Positions 1 through 11,762 of a stretch of DNA of 64,000 bases are shown here, in pieces. The stretch covers positions 124,001-188,000 of the forward strand of contig NDFF03000003.1 in NCBI GenBank assembly GCA_002150815.3, in the 5' to 3' direction. Source of the DNA: Grammothele lineata. Lineage: Eukaryota; Basidiomycota; Agaricomycetes; Polyporales; Polyporaceae. A model generated the notes under the pieces. That model saw only the letters and a list, made by a program, of their open reading frames with translations, made no database searches and was not told the origin of the DNA. Position numbers and translations under genes: made by a program. Position 1 is the first letter of the stretch. Each line of letters begins with the position of its first letter.

Positions 1-1827
1 TGTCTCCGCTTTTTCAAGACTATATGCTGTCGGATGCTGTGTCACGCGCCTCATCAACCCTCCCACAAGCCGTGGCAATAGAGAAGGGGAAACACAAGGC
101 CACTACGGTCCATGTCCCTCGCACTCCCCCCGTGACTCCTTTTCCAAAGACCTCAACCGTCGTGGTCGAGGGACAGCGGTCTCCACAGGCATGGTGGCTA
201 GATGTGTCTTCGCCCACTTGGGAGGACATGTGTACTATCGGGAAGGTGTGTTTGAGTATGTCCTTCCCGTTACTTGAGCTTTACGCTGCGTTGTCAGCTA
301 TTACATCTACATCCTCTGACCCTGGAGGATATCCTGACGCAAGATCCTAGGGAGAAGCTGGAGTTATTCCCGCGCCTGGGTTACTATTTTCTCTCGTTTC
401 GGGCGATTGAAAGCCAAAAGACAAGAGAGCGGTTACGGTATCTCCTGAGCGAGGATGAGTTGGGTGACAAGGATGAGGGTATCGTTGCTGAGGTTAACAT
501 GTACCTTGTCGTGTTCCGTGAGGGCATCTGCTCGGTAAGTAGCAATCCACGGCTGTTTGGAAAGGGGGCTGAATCGAGGGAAACAGTTTCACTTCGCCGA
601 CATTGACGGTTCGTCTGACCATTGATCCCATCTGAGAGGCAATGATTCTTATTGCGTTATGTCTTTAGAACATGTTGATCGAGTGCGACACAGAATCATG
701 CTACTTGGCGATACGGCAAGCACATCCTCAGGTGAGCACTTTAAATCTATAAGTGAGAATAATTTCTTGATAAATGTCGGCAGAATGGATTGCCCATGGG
801 CTCATGGACTCGATCGTGGATTCGTTTTTTCCACACCTGGAGATCATCGAGAAGGAAGTGATGGATATTGAGCGTTTGGTCTTCTCAGTCAATGACGGTA
901 CGGCCCCCTCTGGGACGTCACCTGCAACTTCTGAGTCCAAAACGCTCACCGGTTCGAACACCACGATCTTGAACGAGAAAATGAGCTTCGGTATCCTGTC
1001 CGAGAAGGGATCCTTAGTAGACCTGGCGAAAGCGTCAACGAAGTCAACTGTCCCGAGGCCACGCTTCAGGGCTCCTAGTGAACTCCCTCTCCTGGTTCGC
1101 AGAATACGGCGTATCGTTTGGCGGAAATTGGCGTCCATCCCACGATTGAAATCTGTTGACCCCGATTCGCCAAATCAGTTGCTCCATTCCACAGAGACAA
1201 TCCACCGGATGGCTCGTATACGAAGATTGGTCACGTCATTAACTCGCTTTCTGGCCGTAAAATCCGAAGTCGTGGCACAAGTCAAGAAGAGACTACTGGC
1301 TACAGGAGAATGGAGCTTGGGGACAGGCACAGAGGATGATCTTGATGTTTTCGTTTATATGGGTGATGTTCAAGGTAGGACGACATGGTTGGCTAGTGCG
1401 GGACTACTCTTGGAGTGCTAATCGCCCTCTACAGATCATATCTTGACGCTGCAACAATCGCTGGCACATTATGAGCGGATGCTGAGTCAATCACATCCTA
1501 CATACCTTTCTCAACTTCGTTCTTCTGTCAGCAGGGCTAAGTCAGGTAGTGACAAGGCGATTGTCTCACTCACCGTTGTTTCCCTTGGAGTCCTGTGTGT
1601 TCAAACCCTAATCGGTATGTTGGGCCACACAAATACACCTGCATGTTCTCATTGGCGCGATAGGTCTTGCATCGATGAATTGCAACGTGCCCCACGACCC
1701 CGATCCATCTAGTCAATACAACGTTTTTGCAGTTGTCGTCGCCCTTGCCGTCGTCGTGATCAGCCTCTATTCACTCGTTGTGAGATATTGGTGGATTCAG
1801 GCCAGGCGGCACCGTCTGAAGATGTGA
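1..1827 (+). CDS. CorA-family Mg2+ transporter, Mnr2/Alr-like (5' partial)
   Basis: This is the C-terminal part of a fungal CorA-type magnesium transporter; the start lies before base 1. Splicing six short introns (for example 246-294, with junctions giving TIGK/LLHLHPLT, GDVQ/DHILTLQQ and TLIG/LASMN) gives one continuous protein. Visible landmarks are WWLDVSSPTWEDM, LHPLTLEDI, the MYLVVFREGICSFHFAD strand, EWIAHGLMDSIVDSF, the long helix around YMGDVQDHILTLQQSLAHYE, and two C-terminal membrane helices. These follow the order of the Mnr2/Alr1 family, whose members move Mg2+ across the vacuolar or plasma membrane. The signature GMN tripeptide before the last helix reads SMN (SMNCNVPHD) in the best splice model. 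The protein ends RRHRLKM at TGA 1825-1827. The family call is firm; the cell membrane it sits in is not shown. Confidence 0.88.
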
Positions 1828-2310
1828 AGTACCGTTGCCGCTCGCGTTCGGTATAACCGGCGACGAGTGAGCATGCTATCATTTCCCACCTGATCCACAC
1901 GCTTCTTCCTGTGGTTGCAGGTCATAGACATTGTGAACGTGCTTTGTTATCCTGTATCCGTAGCACCCATACCTCTCCCTAATGGCGACTCGTTTTGCAG
2001 GATACGAGGATGCGTTGCCTACATACGGCGACGAGGACGATACGATCGGTGGCAGTGGGGTGGGGGTGTGTCCGTTGGGCGGTTGGGCGAATGCTGTGCT
2101 GCACCGCTACGAGCCGCCCGCCTCCGTCTGCCAAGCACGCCGAATGTGCCCGTCAACCTGGGGGGGGCTAGCGGTCCTCATCAGCATCAAGTCATTCCAC
2201 CTTTTCGGTCTACATACTGTACGCCCCATGCTTTTGCCCGTTCTGAGAACGGACGCCTACCAATATCTTCTAACCAGGTACCGGTTTCTATCATAGCGTG
2301 CGGCACTTAA
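1828..2310. other. Intergenic, no recognisable gene
   Basis: This is the sequence downstream of the transporter. Short open frames exist (for example from 1982), but none matches a family and none continues through plausible introns. There is a G-rich stretch near 2060-2170. Nothing functional is evident. Confidence 0.5.
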
Positions 2311-2582
2311 GTACTGTAGAGATTCGACCATAGCGGAAGGGGGTTGGGGGTGTGACACCCTGTGGCTGAACCGGCAGGGCGGCCGGGGGGTCGTAGTGGT
2401 GTGACGCGCCGCCGCAGGCGGCGAAAATTTTCCATATATGGGGCTCGGAGTGACCGGAAACGGTTCCGGCTGGCGGTCACACCCGGCGGGGAGGCTGGTG
2501 ACCGGTGACAAAAGTCGAATAGCGGCCAGGCGGAGGGCCTTGTGACGTGTGACGCGCCGCTATGGTCTGATCTCTACAGTAC
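2311..2582. mobile_element. MITE flanked by TA (member 1)
   Basis: This is a non-coding element of about 270 bp with imperfect terminal inverted repeats of about 25 bp. The left end (2314 onward) and the reverse complement of the right end (to 2579) both begin CTGTAGAGAT and continue ...ACCATAGCGG, with three mismatches in the middle. A TA dinucleotide sits immediately outside each end (2312-2313 and 2580-2581), as expected for Tc1/mariner-type target duplication; because GTAC is itself palindromic, other boundaries are possible. The interior carries GTGTGACGCGCC and GTGACGTGTGACGCGCC modules and is GC-rich. It has no transposase frame, so it would need an enzyme in trans. The element at 55929-56321 has related ends and the same modules. 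Confidence 0.72.
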
Positions 2583-3319
2583 CATGGGAACTGCACGGTC
2601 TACGGTGGCCGTGACAGTTGTACTGCGACAACACCTCAGCAGTCATCCACCTTCCAGCTGTCAAGCTATCCATATTCAGTATAACTCACGGCGCGAGTTC
2701 GACAGTAAGGGGCATAAAGGTGGCCGCTGAGGGCCGTCATAACAAACTACGACGACTATACGGGTGTGTAACATGCACGAGCGGCGGTCTGCGGTCAACC
2801 CCCTCACTCAGAAGTTCAGTGGCAGGTTTCTCAGCCGTTCGGTTTCCGCATCAAATCATTTTAAGGCGTATCGGCCCATCTCGGTGTGGACATAGGCAGG
2901 GCCGGGTATGTTGGAATGTCGATGGAGGTGAGCGAGATCTGCTTCCGTGATTACGTTTGTGTATGAGACTTATGATGCTTGTGATTGAACGGCAACAGAT
3001 GAGATGGACTAACCAACGAGCTTGTGTGAACGGCGACTTTTGGCCATTTCTGATGGCCACCTGACAGTCCGCTCACTTCAGGAGGCTGAAGCTTGTGTTC
3101 CTTCGGCATGTCAAGGCCGGCCGGCCTCACTTCATCTTGAGGCCTGAATCCTCCTCCCATCTGCCTTCTCTTCTCACCTCCATTGCTTCGTCTACCGTTA
3201 GAGCTCTGTCTATCTGTACCACCAGCCCTTCCGCTCTTCATCCTGTTCAGGCCCCTATCAGCACAACCTCTGTCCTTTCTCCAATATCTATCACGCTGCT
3301 TTGATTGTCTGGTGGGGTC
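2583..3319. other. Intergenic, promoter side of the Kre6-like gene
   Basis: No gene is recognised here. The last 200 bases before the ATG at 3320 are rich in C and T (about 3130-3300), a common feature of promoters and 5' leaders in this window. Confidence 0.45.
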
Positions 3320-5635
3320 ATGAGCTACCAAAGTCTCACCCCCAGGGGACGTGGAAACCCTCATCCACGATACGCTCCTCCTCTCACTAATAGGTTTCTG
3401 CGCTCACCACCCAGTAACAGTTCTCTGGTACGCCCTCTACCCTGCATACCATGAATGTGTTTAATTCTTATTCTCCCCACAGAGATCCGATAATGATGCT
3501 CATCCTTCAATATCGGAGAAAGTGAGTAATGTACACATGCTATTGTCCTCCTCGCTGAGCTTTGCAACACAGTACGTTCTCCCTCTCGACCCCGCCTTGC
3601 TTGACGGTCCCGAAGCCGACGATAGCCTGCATCACCCTGACCCTCGGCGAGACTACACGACTGATCGGGGAGGGTCTATTCTGACGGCGCGCGGACTCAT
3701 GAACCTCGGTTGTATTTTTGTGCTGGGGGGTGGAATTTTCGCCCTATTGTGCGTCTACATTTTTTGCTCGTCTAGAACCACCGCTGACTGAGCAGGCTTT
3801 CATAGTGCTGGATATCCGATGATCACTTTCTTTATGTCACCTAGGCCATCTCTCCGAGGCGGCTTTAACTTCGGCGCTACCAACGGGTCAGGACAAGTGG
3901 CTGAGATAACGGGTAACTGGGGTCTGATTGACCGCGATACGCCGATGGAAGTGCGGACAAAGGCCGACTACGTCAACGGAAAAACGTGGGAGCTCGTCTT
4001 CAGCGATGAGTTCAATGTTGATGGTCGTTCCTTCTATCCTGGTGACGACCCGTATTGGGAAGCCGTTGACCTTCACTACTGGGCGACCAACAACAAGGAG
4101 TGGTATGACCCGGCGGCGATCACAACAAAAGACGGCTCTCTTGAAATTACGCTCTCGCAGAAGCCCAATCACGACCTCAACTACACAGGTGGCATGGTAA
4201 CTTCGTGGAATAAGTTTTGCTTCACGGGCGGACTGGTTGAGGCGTCAGTGATGCTGCCAGGTGCGAACAACATCGCTGGACTGTGGCCCGCCATCTGGGC
4301 CATGGGAAATCTCGGCCGTGCGGGTTACGGTGCAACACTTGACGGTCTCGTACGTTTCATTCATTGCCCGTCTTTGTCGTAACCTTCCTCATACTAGTCC
4401 TTAGTGGCCCTACAGTTATGACGCGTGTGATGTCGGAACGCTGCTAAACCAGACCACGCCAGACCACTTGCCAATCGCCGCCACTATGAACGGTGATCCG
4501 GATTACGACGATGTTCTTTCCTACCTTCCTGGTCAGAGGCTGTCGCGCTGCACATGCCCCGGAGAATCGCATCCCGGGCCGATACACGGGTCTAGCAACG
4601 AATATGTCGGTCGCTCGGCACCTGAGATTGACATGTTTGAAGCTCAGGTGAGCTAAGCTGCATCTACACGCGTACGTGTACACTTCTAACACGTGCATGG
4701 ATATCAGGTCGGTGGGTCTCCTGTGAAGGGAGCCCACGGAGCGGTGTCCCAGTCAGGCCAATGGGCGGTGAGTTGGCACAAAACGCTCCGAGAAGCATCC
4801 TGACGGGCGCTGCGTAGCCGTTCAATAACGCATACATCTCGGACGAAGATGCTTGGGTCCTCGCCAACTCCACCGTCAGCGCGCACAATACATACAGGGG
4901 AGGCGTCTACCAGCAAGCCACGTCTGCGGTGACTACCACCAGTGAGTCGTTCCGCTCCCCATTGCTGTCATACCGATAGATTGATATCGGTGCTTGCAGA
5001 CCAGAATGCTTACGAACTGAATGGTGGAGAATATTCAGTCTACGGATTCCAGTATAAGCCTGGTTTCGGCGATGCGGTAAGCCTCCGATTCTCATATATC
5101 CTTGTTGAAAATGCAAATTAACGATTGATCCAGTATATTTCCTGGGTCTCCAGTGGGGTGCTCGCATGGACACTTCCGCAGTCAGCCATGAAGGCCGACA
5201 CTACTGTCGAGATCAGCGAGCGACCAGTTAGCCAGGAACCGATGGTGAGGAAATCCTTCATTAGTCTTGTGAGATCCATGGTTCATCAAACCTTCTGATG
5301 CCTCTTGTGCAGTATCTCATCATGAATCTCGGAATTTCGGAGAGCTTTGGCGGCATATCAGATGACCTCACATTCCCTGCAACAATGCGTGTCGATTGGA
5401 TCCGCGTATACCAGGACCCGGATGCGAAGAACATCGGCTGCGACCCTCCCAACTTCCCAACCAAGGCCTACATCGACGAGTGCGTTAAATCTGGATTTTT
5501 ATGGAGGGTGATTATTCCGGGCTGACGGTCTTTGGCTGTAGGTACATGGAGGCGTACACGAACCCTAACCTGACAACATGGGTGGACGACTTCAAGCAGG
5601 AATGGCCGAAGAACAAGTTCCTGGGCCAGTGTTAA
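3320..5635 (+). CDS. Kre6/Skn1-family beta-glucan synthesis-associated protein (GH16)
   Basis: This is a type II membrane glycosidase-like protein needed for beta-1,6-glucan in fungal walls, acting in the secretory pathway. The start MSYQSLTPRGRG is chosen because introns at 3428-3482, 3522-3572 and 3749-3805 join it in frame to YVLPLDPALL, the membrane helix GLMNLGCIFVLGGGIFALLF, AGYPMITFF and GGFNFGATNGSGQ. The GH16 domain follows: LIDRDTP, WELVFSDEFNVDGRSF, WPAIWAMGNLGRAGYGA, the catalytic-type EIDMFEAQ before the intron near 4649, then GFQYKPGF, YLIMNLGISESFGG and MRVDWIRVYQD. The protein ends KNKFLGQC. About ten introns are needed. Order and length are normal for Kre6/Skn1. Which yeast paralogue it corresponds to cannot be told. 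Confidence 0.93.
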
Positions 5636-6501
5636 CGTAGATGTAACCCCCATTTGCGTCCGGAGGTAGGAGGATCATGATGTGGTTTATTGTGGTCTAT
5701 TTGGACTTTGTGGATATTGCGTGTATGTATACATTACCTCTCTGTGACGAGATAATTCCGAGCACAGCGTATAGATCTCGACAGCGGGACCGGCTAACAT
5801 GTCCAGGAGCTTGATATAAGGGCCGTTCCTTGCGCTTCTCCACTTTACGCGGCGCCTATCGGTACATTTCGGATCCCGCGCGAGGCGAATATTCGCAACG
5901 TCCACCTAGGCATCGCCGGACAGCGTACCGGGCCTTCTAGCTTCCCCTGACTATATACTTAGCAACTTCGACACGAGTCTATTGATACACAAGCTGAGGT
6001 CGGACAGTTCGTATCGCCCCCTACTGCCGTATCGCAACCCGTATCCTGCAGGTCGTCCGCGGAACCAGCAGCACCCCATACTTCGTCGCTGTGATCCCAC
6101 GGGTGTCCCACATCCAAACCATGCGTATTCGGTCACAAACTAGGAGAAACATAACGTTCAACGACGGAGCAGGGTGGCAATCATCTATTCGATCCACATG
6201 GTTCCATGACACAGATGTTAGGTTAACGGGTATGGCGGTGGCTAGGGACGTTCTTCGAGAAGAGGACGCGTGCTATGCTACATATGTTACATCCAACAAC
6301 ACGACAGTAAGGGAGCGATTAATCCGAGGGACGTACATAGACGCGCCACGGACGTGCTGCGGCACATAGATATCATGAAGACGAATAGCCACGATTATTG
6401 GCATGCTCGCATATGGCGGTATCAATGGATAGGCGTCCATCATGAAGAATCGTGCATGTCTCGTTTCTTGTCGCACAGCTGGACGACACGTTTGCTTTCC
6501 T
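5636..6501. other. Convergent intergenic region, nothing recognised
   Basis: This lies between the 3' ends of the Kre6-like gene (plus) and the coiled-coil gene (minus). It presumably holds both 3' untranslated regions. Only short frames without family features are present. Confidence 0.5.
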
Positions 6502-8135
6502 CTAGTACGCAAAGGACTGCGATATCTCTGAGTCGCTGGGTGGCTGGTTAGAGAACAGAAGACGCTCACCCTTGGCCTGGAACTCTGCTTGTTTCTGCGC
6601 TAGCTGTTCACTGCTTTTCAAGATCTTGCTCTCCTGAGACTTCAGCATGAGCTGGTTCTGGCGCAAGTTCTCCGTCTCCAGGATGACCCGCTCCTGACAC
6701 TCCTCCACCCTGAGAGCAAGCGCGCGCATGGCCTCGATCTCGTCGTGATAGTCCGCGCGAAGCTTATCGAGTTCCGTACCTGTTAGTTCAAATAACCATG
6801 AGTATATGCATCACTGGATAGGTATATTAGATAAGATGACTCACTTAGAGACTCTGCCTCAGTCGAGCTCTTGATGTATTGTGACATCTGGTCAACCCAA
6901 TCCTTGTCCATCGCCCATGCGACCGACTTAGACTGACTTGCGACGCTGATCCGGCTCATACTGTCCCGCTTTTTCAAGCTACTCCTTCTACGCACGATAG
7001 GGCGATGCTCATGCTCTCGGTCTTCGTGAATCGTCGGGAGTCCGTTCGGTGGGGGCGAGACTTTCGGCGGCGTGATAGATAGCGAGGAACCGGGGGAAGG
7101 CGAGACGGCTTCAGGGAGTGGACTGCTCGGTGTCGGGAGGCCAAGCACACGCTGTGCCGGGGACTGGCCCTCAGACGGCGGCTCTGACGGCACCCGCTCA
7201 GGCGACGACGACGCCCCGCGCTCGCGGTAAGGAATAGGTAGTGGGTCGGGAGATTTGACATGCGGACGCGCGCTGTGTTCCGTTCGCAGATACTCCGCGG
7301 ACCGACGGCCCTCGACGGGGCGTACAGAGGCGGACGTGTAGTACCCAGTAGCAGGAGCCGATGCTTGACGTACGTGTCCATGCGCTGGCGCTGGCTTGCG
7401 TGCACGCTGGTCTTGCTGGCTGGGCGGGGGGACCATATGTGGGTAGGCGATGGAAGGCACTTGGGGAGCCGCGGCACGGCGGACGGCGCGTTCGGGGGAC
7501 GCGCGTGTTTGCGCGATCCGGTTCGAGGACGTGACGCGACGTACTAGGGTCTGCTGTGAATATGCTTGCATCCGCGCCTGGTGGGCCATACACTCGCTGC
7601 ACTCGCGGCAGTAGGGCGCGGGAGAGGGGGCGCCGCGCTGTTCTATCGGGACCTTGGTGAACTCTCCACCTTGCAGCTTGAACCAGCGCTCCATCTCCTT
7701 GAGGCGGAAGTCAGGGGGTGCGTGCAGTGTTTGGAACATAACGCGGGCGGGAGGCTGGTCCTTGGGCGTCGCGGCGCGGCCGAGGCGGGTACACTTGCGA
7801 ATCATCCGATCCTTGAGGTGCCGGATTTGGAGGATACGTTCCCAGTTGGCAGCCTTATCCCTTGCCAGCTCTGTCACCTCGGCCTTGAGGAGATTGCTGT
7901 AAATGGAGGCGGTCCGTGGTGGGATGAGGACCTGAGCGCGACACCGCAGCATGTCAGAGTATAAGCTCGGCGACATGGAGGGGTTATAACGCACCCGCAA
8001 CTCGTTTGGAGTGTCCGTACATTGGATGTATCTCCATCCCGACTTCGTCGCCCCATCCTGGTTCTCCAACTGACCGCGCACCGGACTCTGCTGGTAGTAG
8101 TTGAGTCGCGGATTCGGATGCCGTTGGGAAGCCAT
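6502..8135 (-). CDS. Unknown proline/serine-rich protein with C-terminal coiled coil
   Basis: I do not recognise this protein. The model has two exons, with one intron (about 6780-6844) joining ...AESLS to TELDKLRADY, and gives about 522 residues. It starts MASQRHPNPRLNYYQQ. The first 150 residues look folded (GWRYIQCTDTPNELRVRYNP, ANWERILQIRHLKDRMIRKC). A cysteine cluster, YCRECSECM, lies near residue 175. A long disordered Pro/Ser/Arg-rich middle follows, then basic RRRSSLKKRDS. The last 90 residues form a clear coiled coil (RVEECQERVILETENLRQ, KSSEQLAQKQAEFQAKGERL). No membrane helix or signal peptide is seen. A scaffold role is possible but is only a guess. Confidence 0.75.
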
Positions 8136-9149
8136 GGGAATGCCTGGCGGCGGGGCCGGAGGTTATGAAGCGGAGTGGAAGTGTTATGGACGGAGCAGCG
8201 GAAGAGCGGAGACGGGAGAGGACAAAAGGCCAGCAATGAGGGCGGCGGGGCCTGCGAAAATATAAGCGAGGCACGCCTCCCTGTAGTGATCCCGCTATCA
8301 GCCGCGCTTACTCGAGTGAGTCGTCCTCGCGCGCACGCGCCAGCGGGCGTGTCGACCCTCGTTACCTCGTAGGCCGCGCCGGGTGGACCGCGCGCGTCGA
8401 CTGTCCAGGCAAGTGCGGCTCAGGGAACGCACTGGGAGGCACCGGGTTCGAGACAGAAACGGCCGAGGCGGTGGCCGTACGCACGGGTCCCTTTCATGTT
8501 CCCTTTCCGCGTTGGCTCCGCGTCCGAGTCCGGAGGCTGTCGCGGTTCTCGATTCACACATGGGTTCTATCTCGCAAATCTGTGCCGACGCGGAAGTCGG
8601 AGGAGCAGCTGCCTCCGGAGCGCGGGCCTGAGGGCGTGAAGAATCGCGTACGACGACAGCGTTGACGGCATGGAGTGGAAGGCATGGCAAGACAAGGCAT
8701 GGTGGTCGAGGTAAGTAACACAGCATGGACGGACAGGCGCGGGGGGTGTTGAGCAAACAAGCGCATAAGGCGCGTGTTTGTGCACGACGAGGCCTCGCAG
8801 GTAGCACGCATCTCACGCTTCCCGACGGAGATTGCGTGCTGCATCGCGCGCAGCAGCGAGCCTCGACGTCAGCGTCCAAGCATCGTCGCCGGAGGAGGGC
8901 GTGAGGGGAGTGGATTGTTTGATCAACCGCTGAACTGTCGAACCTGAGCTTGAGGCCTTGAGGGCGGCAGATGGGGTATCACGTGGCCAACCGGGGAAGT
9001 GTGGTGGCCGGAATTCCCACAGGGACAAGAGCGTATACCCCGCACGGCAGACGACCACAAGCTTGCCAACGTCCCTATCCCCGCATCCTCCTGCGGGTCG
9101 GCCACCGACCCCACCCGCTCGGTTCCCCTCCCTCCTGTCTTTACTTTCA
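8136..9149. promoter_or_regulatory. Divergent intergenic region (unknown gene / PEX16)
   Basis: This 1-kb region separates the starts of the coiled-coil gene (minus) and PEX16 (plus), so it should contain both promoters. It is GC-rich, with CGCG-rich tracts at 8290-8520. No clear TATA box or coding exon was found; the long frames on the minus strand (8298-8879) look like composition artefacts. Confidence 0.45.
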
Positions 9150-10523
9150 ATGTCCTCCCCATTGGCCCAATATGAGTCTTTCCTCGTCTCCCATGTCTCC
9201 ACCATCTCTAGTCTCGAGTCCACTCTGAGGTCAATTACGTGGATCCTTCCCGGTAGATTCAAGGATGCTGAACTTGCCTCTGAAGCCCGTCAGTCTCCTT
9301 GCTCCTGCGGCCTCTGACGTCCAGCTGATTCCAGCACTCACGTGCAGTCTCGGCAAGTCTGAACGTCATGAGCATGTATCACGATACACTTCTCGCCAAG
9401 GTCGGCCAGTCGGACCCGAAGTACAAGCCCCTCATTCCCTCGTCTCCCCACACTCGCTATACCCGAGCCTGGTGCGACAAGGATGTCCGGTACAAGTGGT
9501 TCGCCCGCGCTCTGGAACTCGTCCGTTTCACGGAGCTTCTAGTTGAGATGGGCTTACGCAGAAAGGTGTCACGAAAAACTCGTTGGAAGGGCATCATCTT
9601 ACTTGAGGCTGTGAAGTGCGTATCAGCGTTCATGTCTGTACACCGTATATCGATATGTTCTTCAGAGCACTGCTTCGTCTCGCCATGCTGCGTATCACAC
9701 GACGCCCTCTGCTTTCACCTCCTATTCCCGAGCGCGAGTTTGATCCTGAAAATATTCCCGCCGGGTCGGAAACTTCATCGCCTACGTTGGCTGCGACGTC
9801 CCCTCCGTCTTCGGCTCCCGCTACTCCCGAACACCTGAAGAACAATCACGTCGCGCTCCCCCTGCACCCTCTCCTCACGCCTCCCCCTCCTACACAGTCT
9901 CCTATCCCCGTAGAAGACTATCTCCTCCCGAAAGCTTTGACCACGTCGTCTGTCAAAGCTCCGACTTCGTTAGTCAAGCCTCTTGCTAATCCGAAGGAAT
10001 GGCTCGCCGAGGTCATCTACGTCCTCCGTCCGCTCGTGTATGGTATGTGATCTCCAGTGCTTCGTTAGTCCTCTGCGCTCATGATTGGTGTAGCTGCCAT
10101 GTTGTCCTCTAGTGCTAGAGGCAATGGGAATAAACCTCTCGTGACCGCCCTGGCCTTGGAACTCCTCGCGCTCAACTTGCGTCGTGTCCCGACTCCATCG
10201 TCGGCGCTGGAACGGTCGGAGTACGCGCGCAGGGATCGCGACATTGTATGGTACCTCTTGCGCGGATCTATCTGGGATACCTGGACCCGGTGTGTTCGGT
10301 TTGCAACTGATATCTTGATCACGATCTCACTGAGACACCTCACATTAGGCCGAAGTTGGAAAGCTTCGCGAACAAAGCTGCGCATGCGCCGTTCGTCGGC
10401 ATCTTCAGTGCATTCGTGAAGGACTGGATCCCGCTGATTGACGAGTACTACTACTGTGCGTCACGCTTCCCTTACTTCCGCGGTTGGCAATTGATCCACG
10501 CCTCTCCAGATACTGCACCATAG
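9150..10523 (+). CDS. PEX16: Peroxisomal membrane protein PEX16
   Basis: Pex16 is a peroxisomal membrane biogenesis factor that helps insert peroxisomal membrane proteins. The start MSSPLAQYESFLVSHV is the first ATG that opens the conserved N-terminus (YESFLVSHVSTISSLE, LRSITWILPGRFKD). Five introns join SEA/LSASLNVMSMYHD, EAVK/ALLRLAMLR, RPLVY/AAMLSSS, WTR/PKLESFANK and EYYY/YTAP. Other family landmarks are RWKGIILLEAVK, IYVLRPLVY, LALELLALNL and DIVWYLLRGSIWDTWTRP. A proline- and serine-rich insert of about 80 residues (9770-9990) separates the two halves, and is the part most likely to vary. The stop is TAG 10521-10523. Confidence 0.93.
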
Positions 10524-10915
10524 TGTTAGTGCCTGCGGTTTGGTTATCGCACTTCCCCATACGCATATATACGTGTACGATAATGTTCTGCCGGATCACT
10601 TCTGTTGGTATTCTTTCAGCGCAGACTCGCTGTTCCGGTCGTGTATATAGGTGCTTCCACGACAAATTCGGTGAGTTCAGGCCAGAGTATGGCGCGGACC
10701 CGTTTCGCCCCGAGCCCCTCACTATGTTCAGTGTTCAAATATTGAGCCTGCGATGACACGTCAACTGTCCTGGCGTGGTATCCTTACCCGGGCCGTTGGG
10801 GCCATATGACCTTGGATCGATCAAGGTGGCATATTGCCACGATTTGGTCCAGGGACTACATATGTTGATCATCCCCGATGTTACTTGACGGTTTGCCTGC
10901 TTCACCCACGTCATC
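10524..10915. other. Intergenic, nothing recognised
   Basis: This is a 390-base gap between PEX16 and the cupin gene, both on the plus strand. It should hold the PEX16 3' end and the cupin promoter. No clear motif was seen. Confidence 0.5.
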
Positions 10916-11667
10916 ATGTCCTCCGATATGCCTATCGCCCCACCTCCGTTGCGCCGAGTCGTCACTGGACATCGCAAAGATGGCGTTGCGATAGTTCAAA
11001 CCGACGGCTCCATTTCTGGCCACGGTGTCAGTATAGGCCCAGTACACTGGTGGTGTAGCTTTGTTGATTTACGGTATAGCTCGAAGATATGCCAGGAGCT
11101 AGGGTGGGCTCCATCTGGAAGACCAGCACTCTTCCAGCCGTCGATAACAATGACCCGTAAGTTATAGTTCTCGCGATCAGTATGTCGTTCGGGCCTAACG
11201 TGGGCATGCATAGGACGGACGGTGCAACCCGCCAGGCCGAGGGTGACCTCGGCATGATCATGAAGTCCGGCACGAACCTGCAGTTCACTGACCTTGCTCC
11301 TGGTGCCCGGGCTCCACTCGTGGGTGCCTTCCATGACTCGAATCTTCTCCAAGCTTACTCTGATAACTGAGCGACAGCACAGAACTTCTTCACTCGACCA
11401 TAACATATTAAGTCGGTCATGCTCGTACCTCATCTCGCGACGTATCGGCTCACGCTTCATCTGGCAGTCTCGGGCAAGCTCGTTCTTGAGATGGAGGACG
11501 GATCCGAGACACTGCTCGAAGAACCAGGCGCCGTCGTCGTCATGCGCGGAACCGTACATGCTTGGAAAAACCCAGGTCCTGGATGGGCTCGGTGGCTCAC
11601 AATACTGATGGATGCACAGCCCGCAGTCGTTAATGGCCAGCCCCTGCCCGCCATGATGCCAAAGTAA
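10916..11667 (+). CDS. Small cupin-domain protein
   Basis: This is a single-domain cupin of about 165-175 residues. Exons join as MSSDMPIAPPPLRRVVTGHR...SISGHG / LEDMPGARVGSIWKTS...NNDP / MSFGPNVGMHR...APL / RQHRTSSLDHNIL / ISGKLVLEMEDGSE, using introns with normal GT-AG ends. The beta-barrel motifs are visible: QHRTSSLDHNILISG corresponds to cupin motif 1, with metal-ligand histidines, and PGAVVVMRGTVHAWKNPG to motif 2. This arrangement is common in uncharacterised fungal cupins. The substrate is unknown. The first exon-intron junction (near 11028) has two possible donors a few bases apart. The 3' end lies less than 100 bases from the convergent SDR gene. Confidence 0.8.
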
Positions 11668-11762
11668 GTAAAGTAAGTCACATAGTGATACCCTCGGATA
11701 GTACGAACTATAGTTGACTTGACACAGTACTTGTATGGAATATGCCATTCACATTTCATCCA

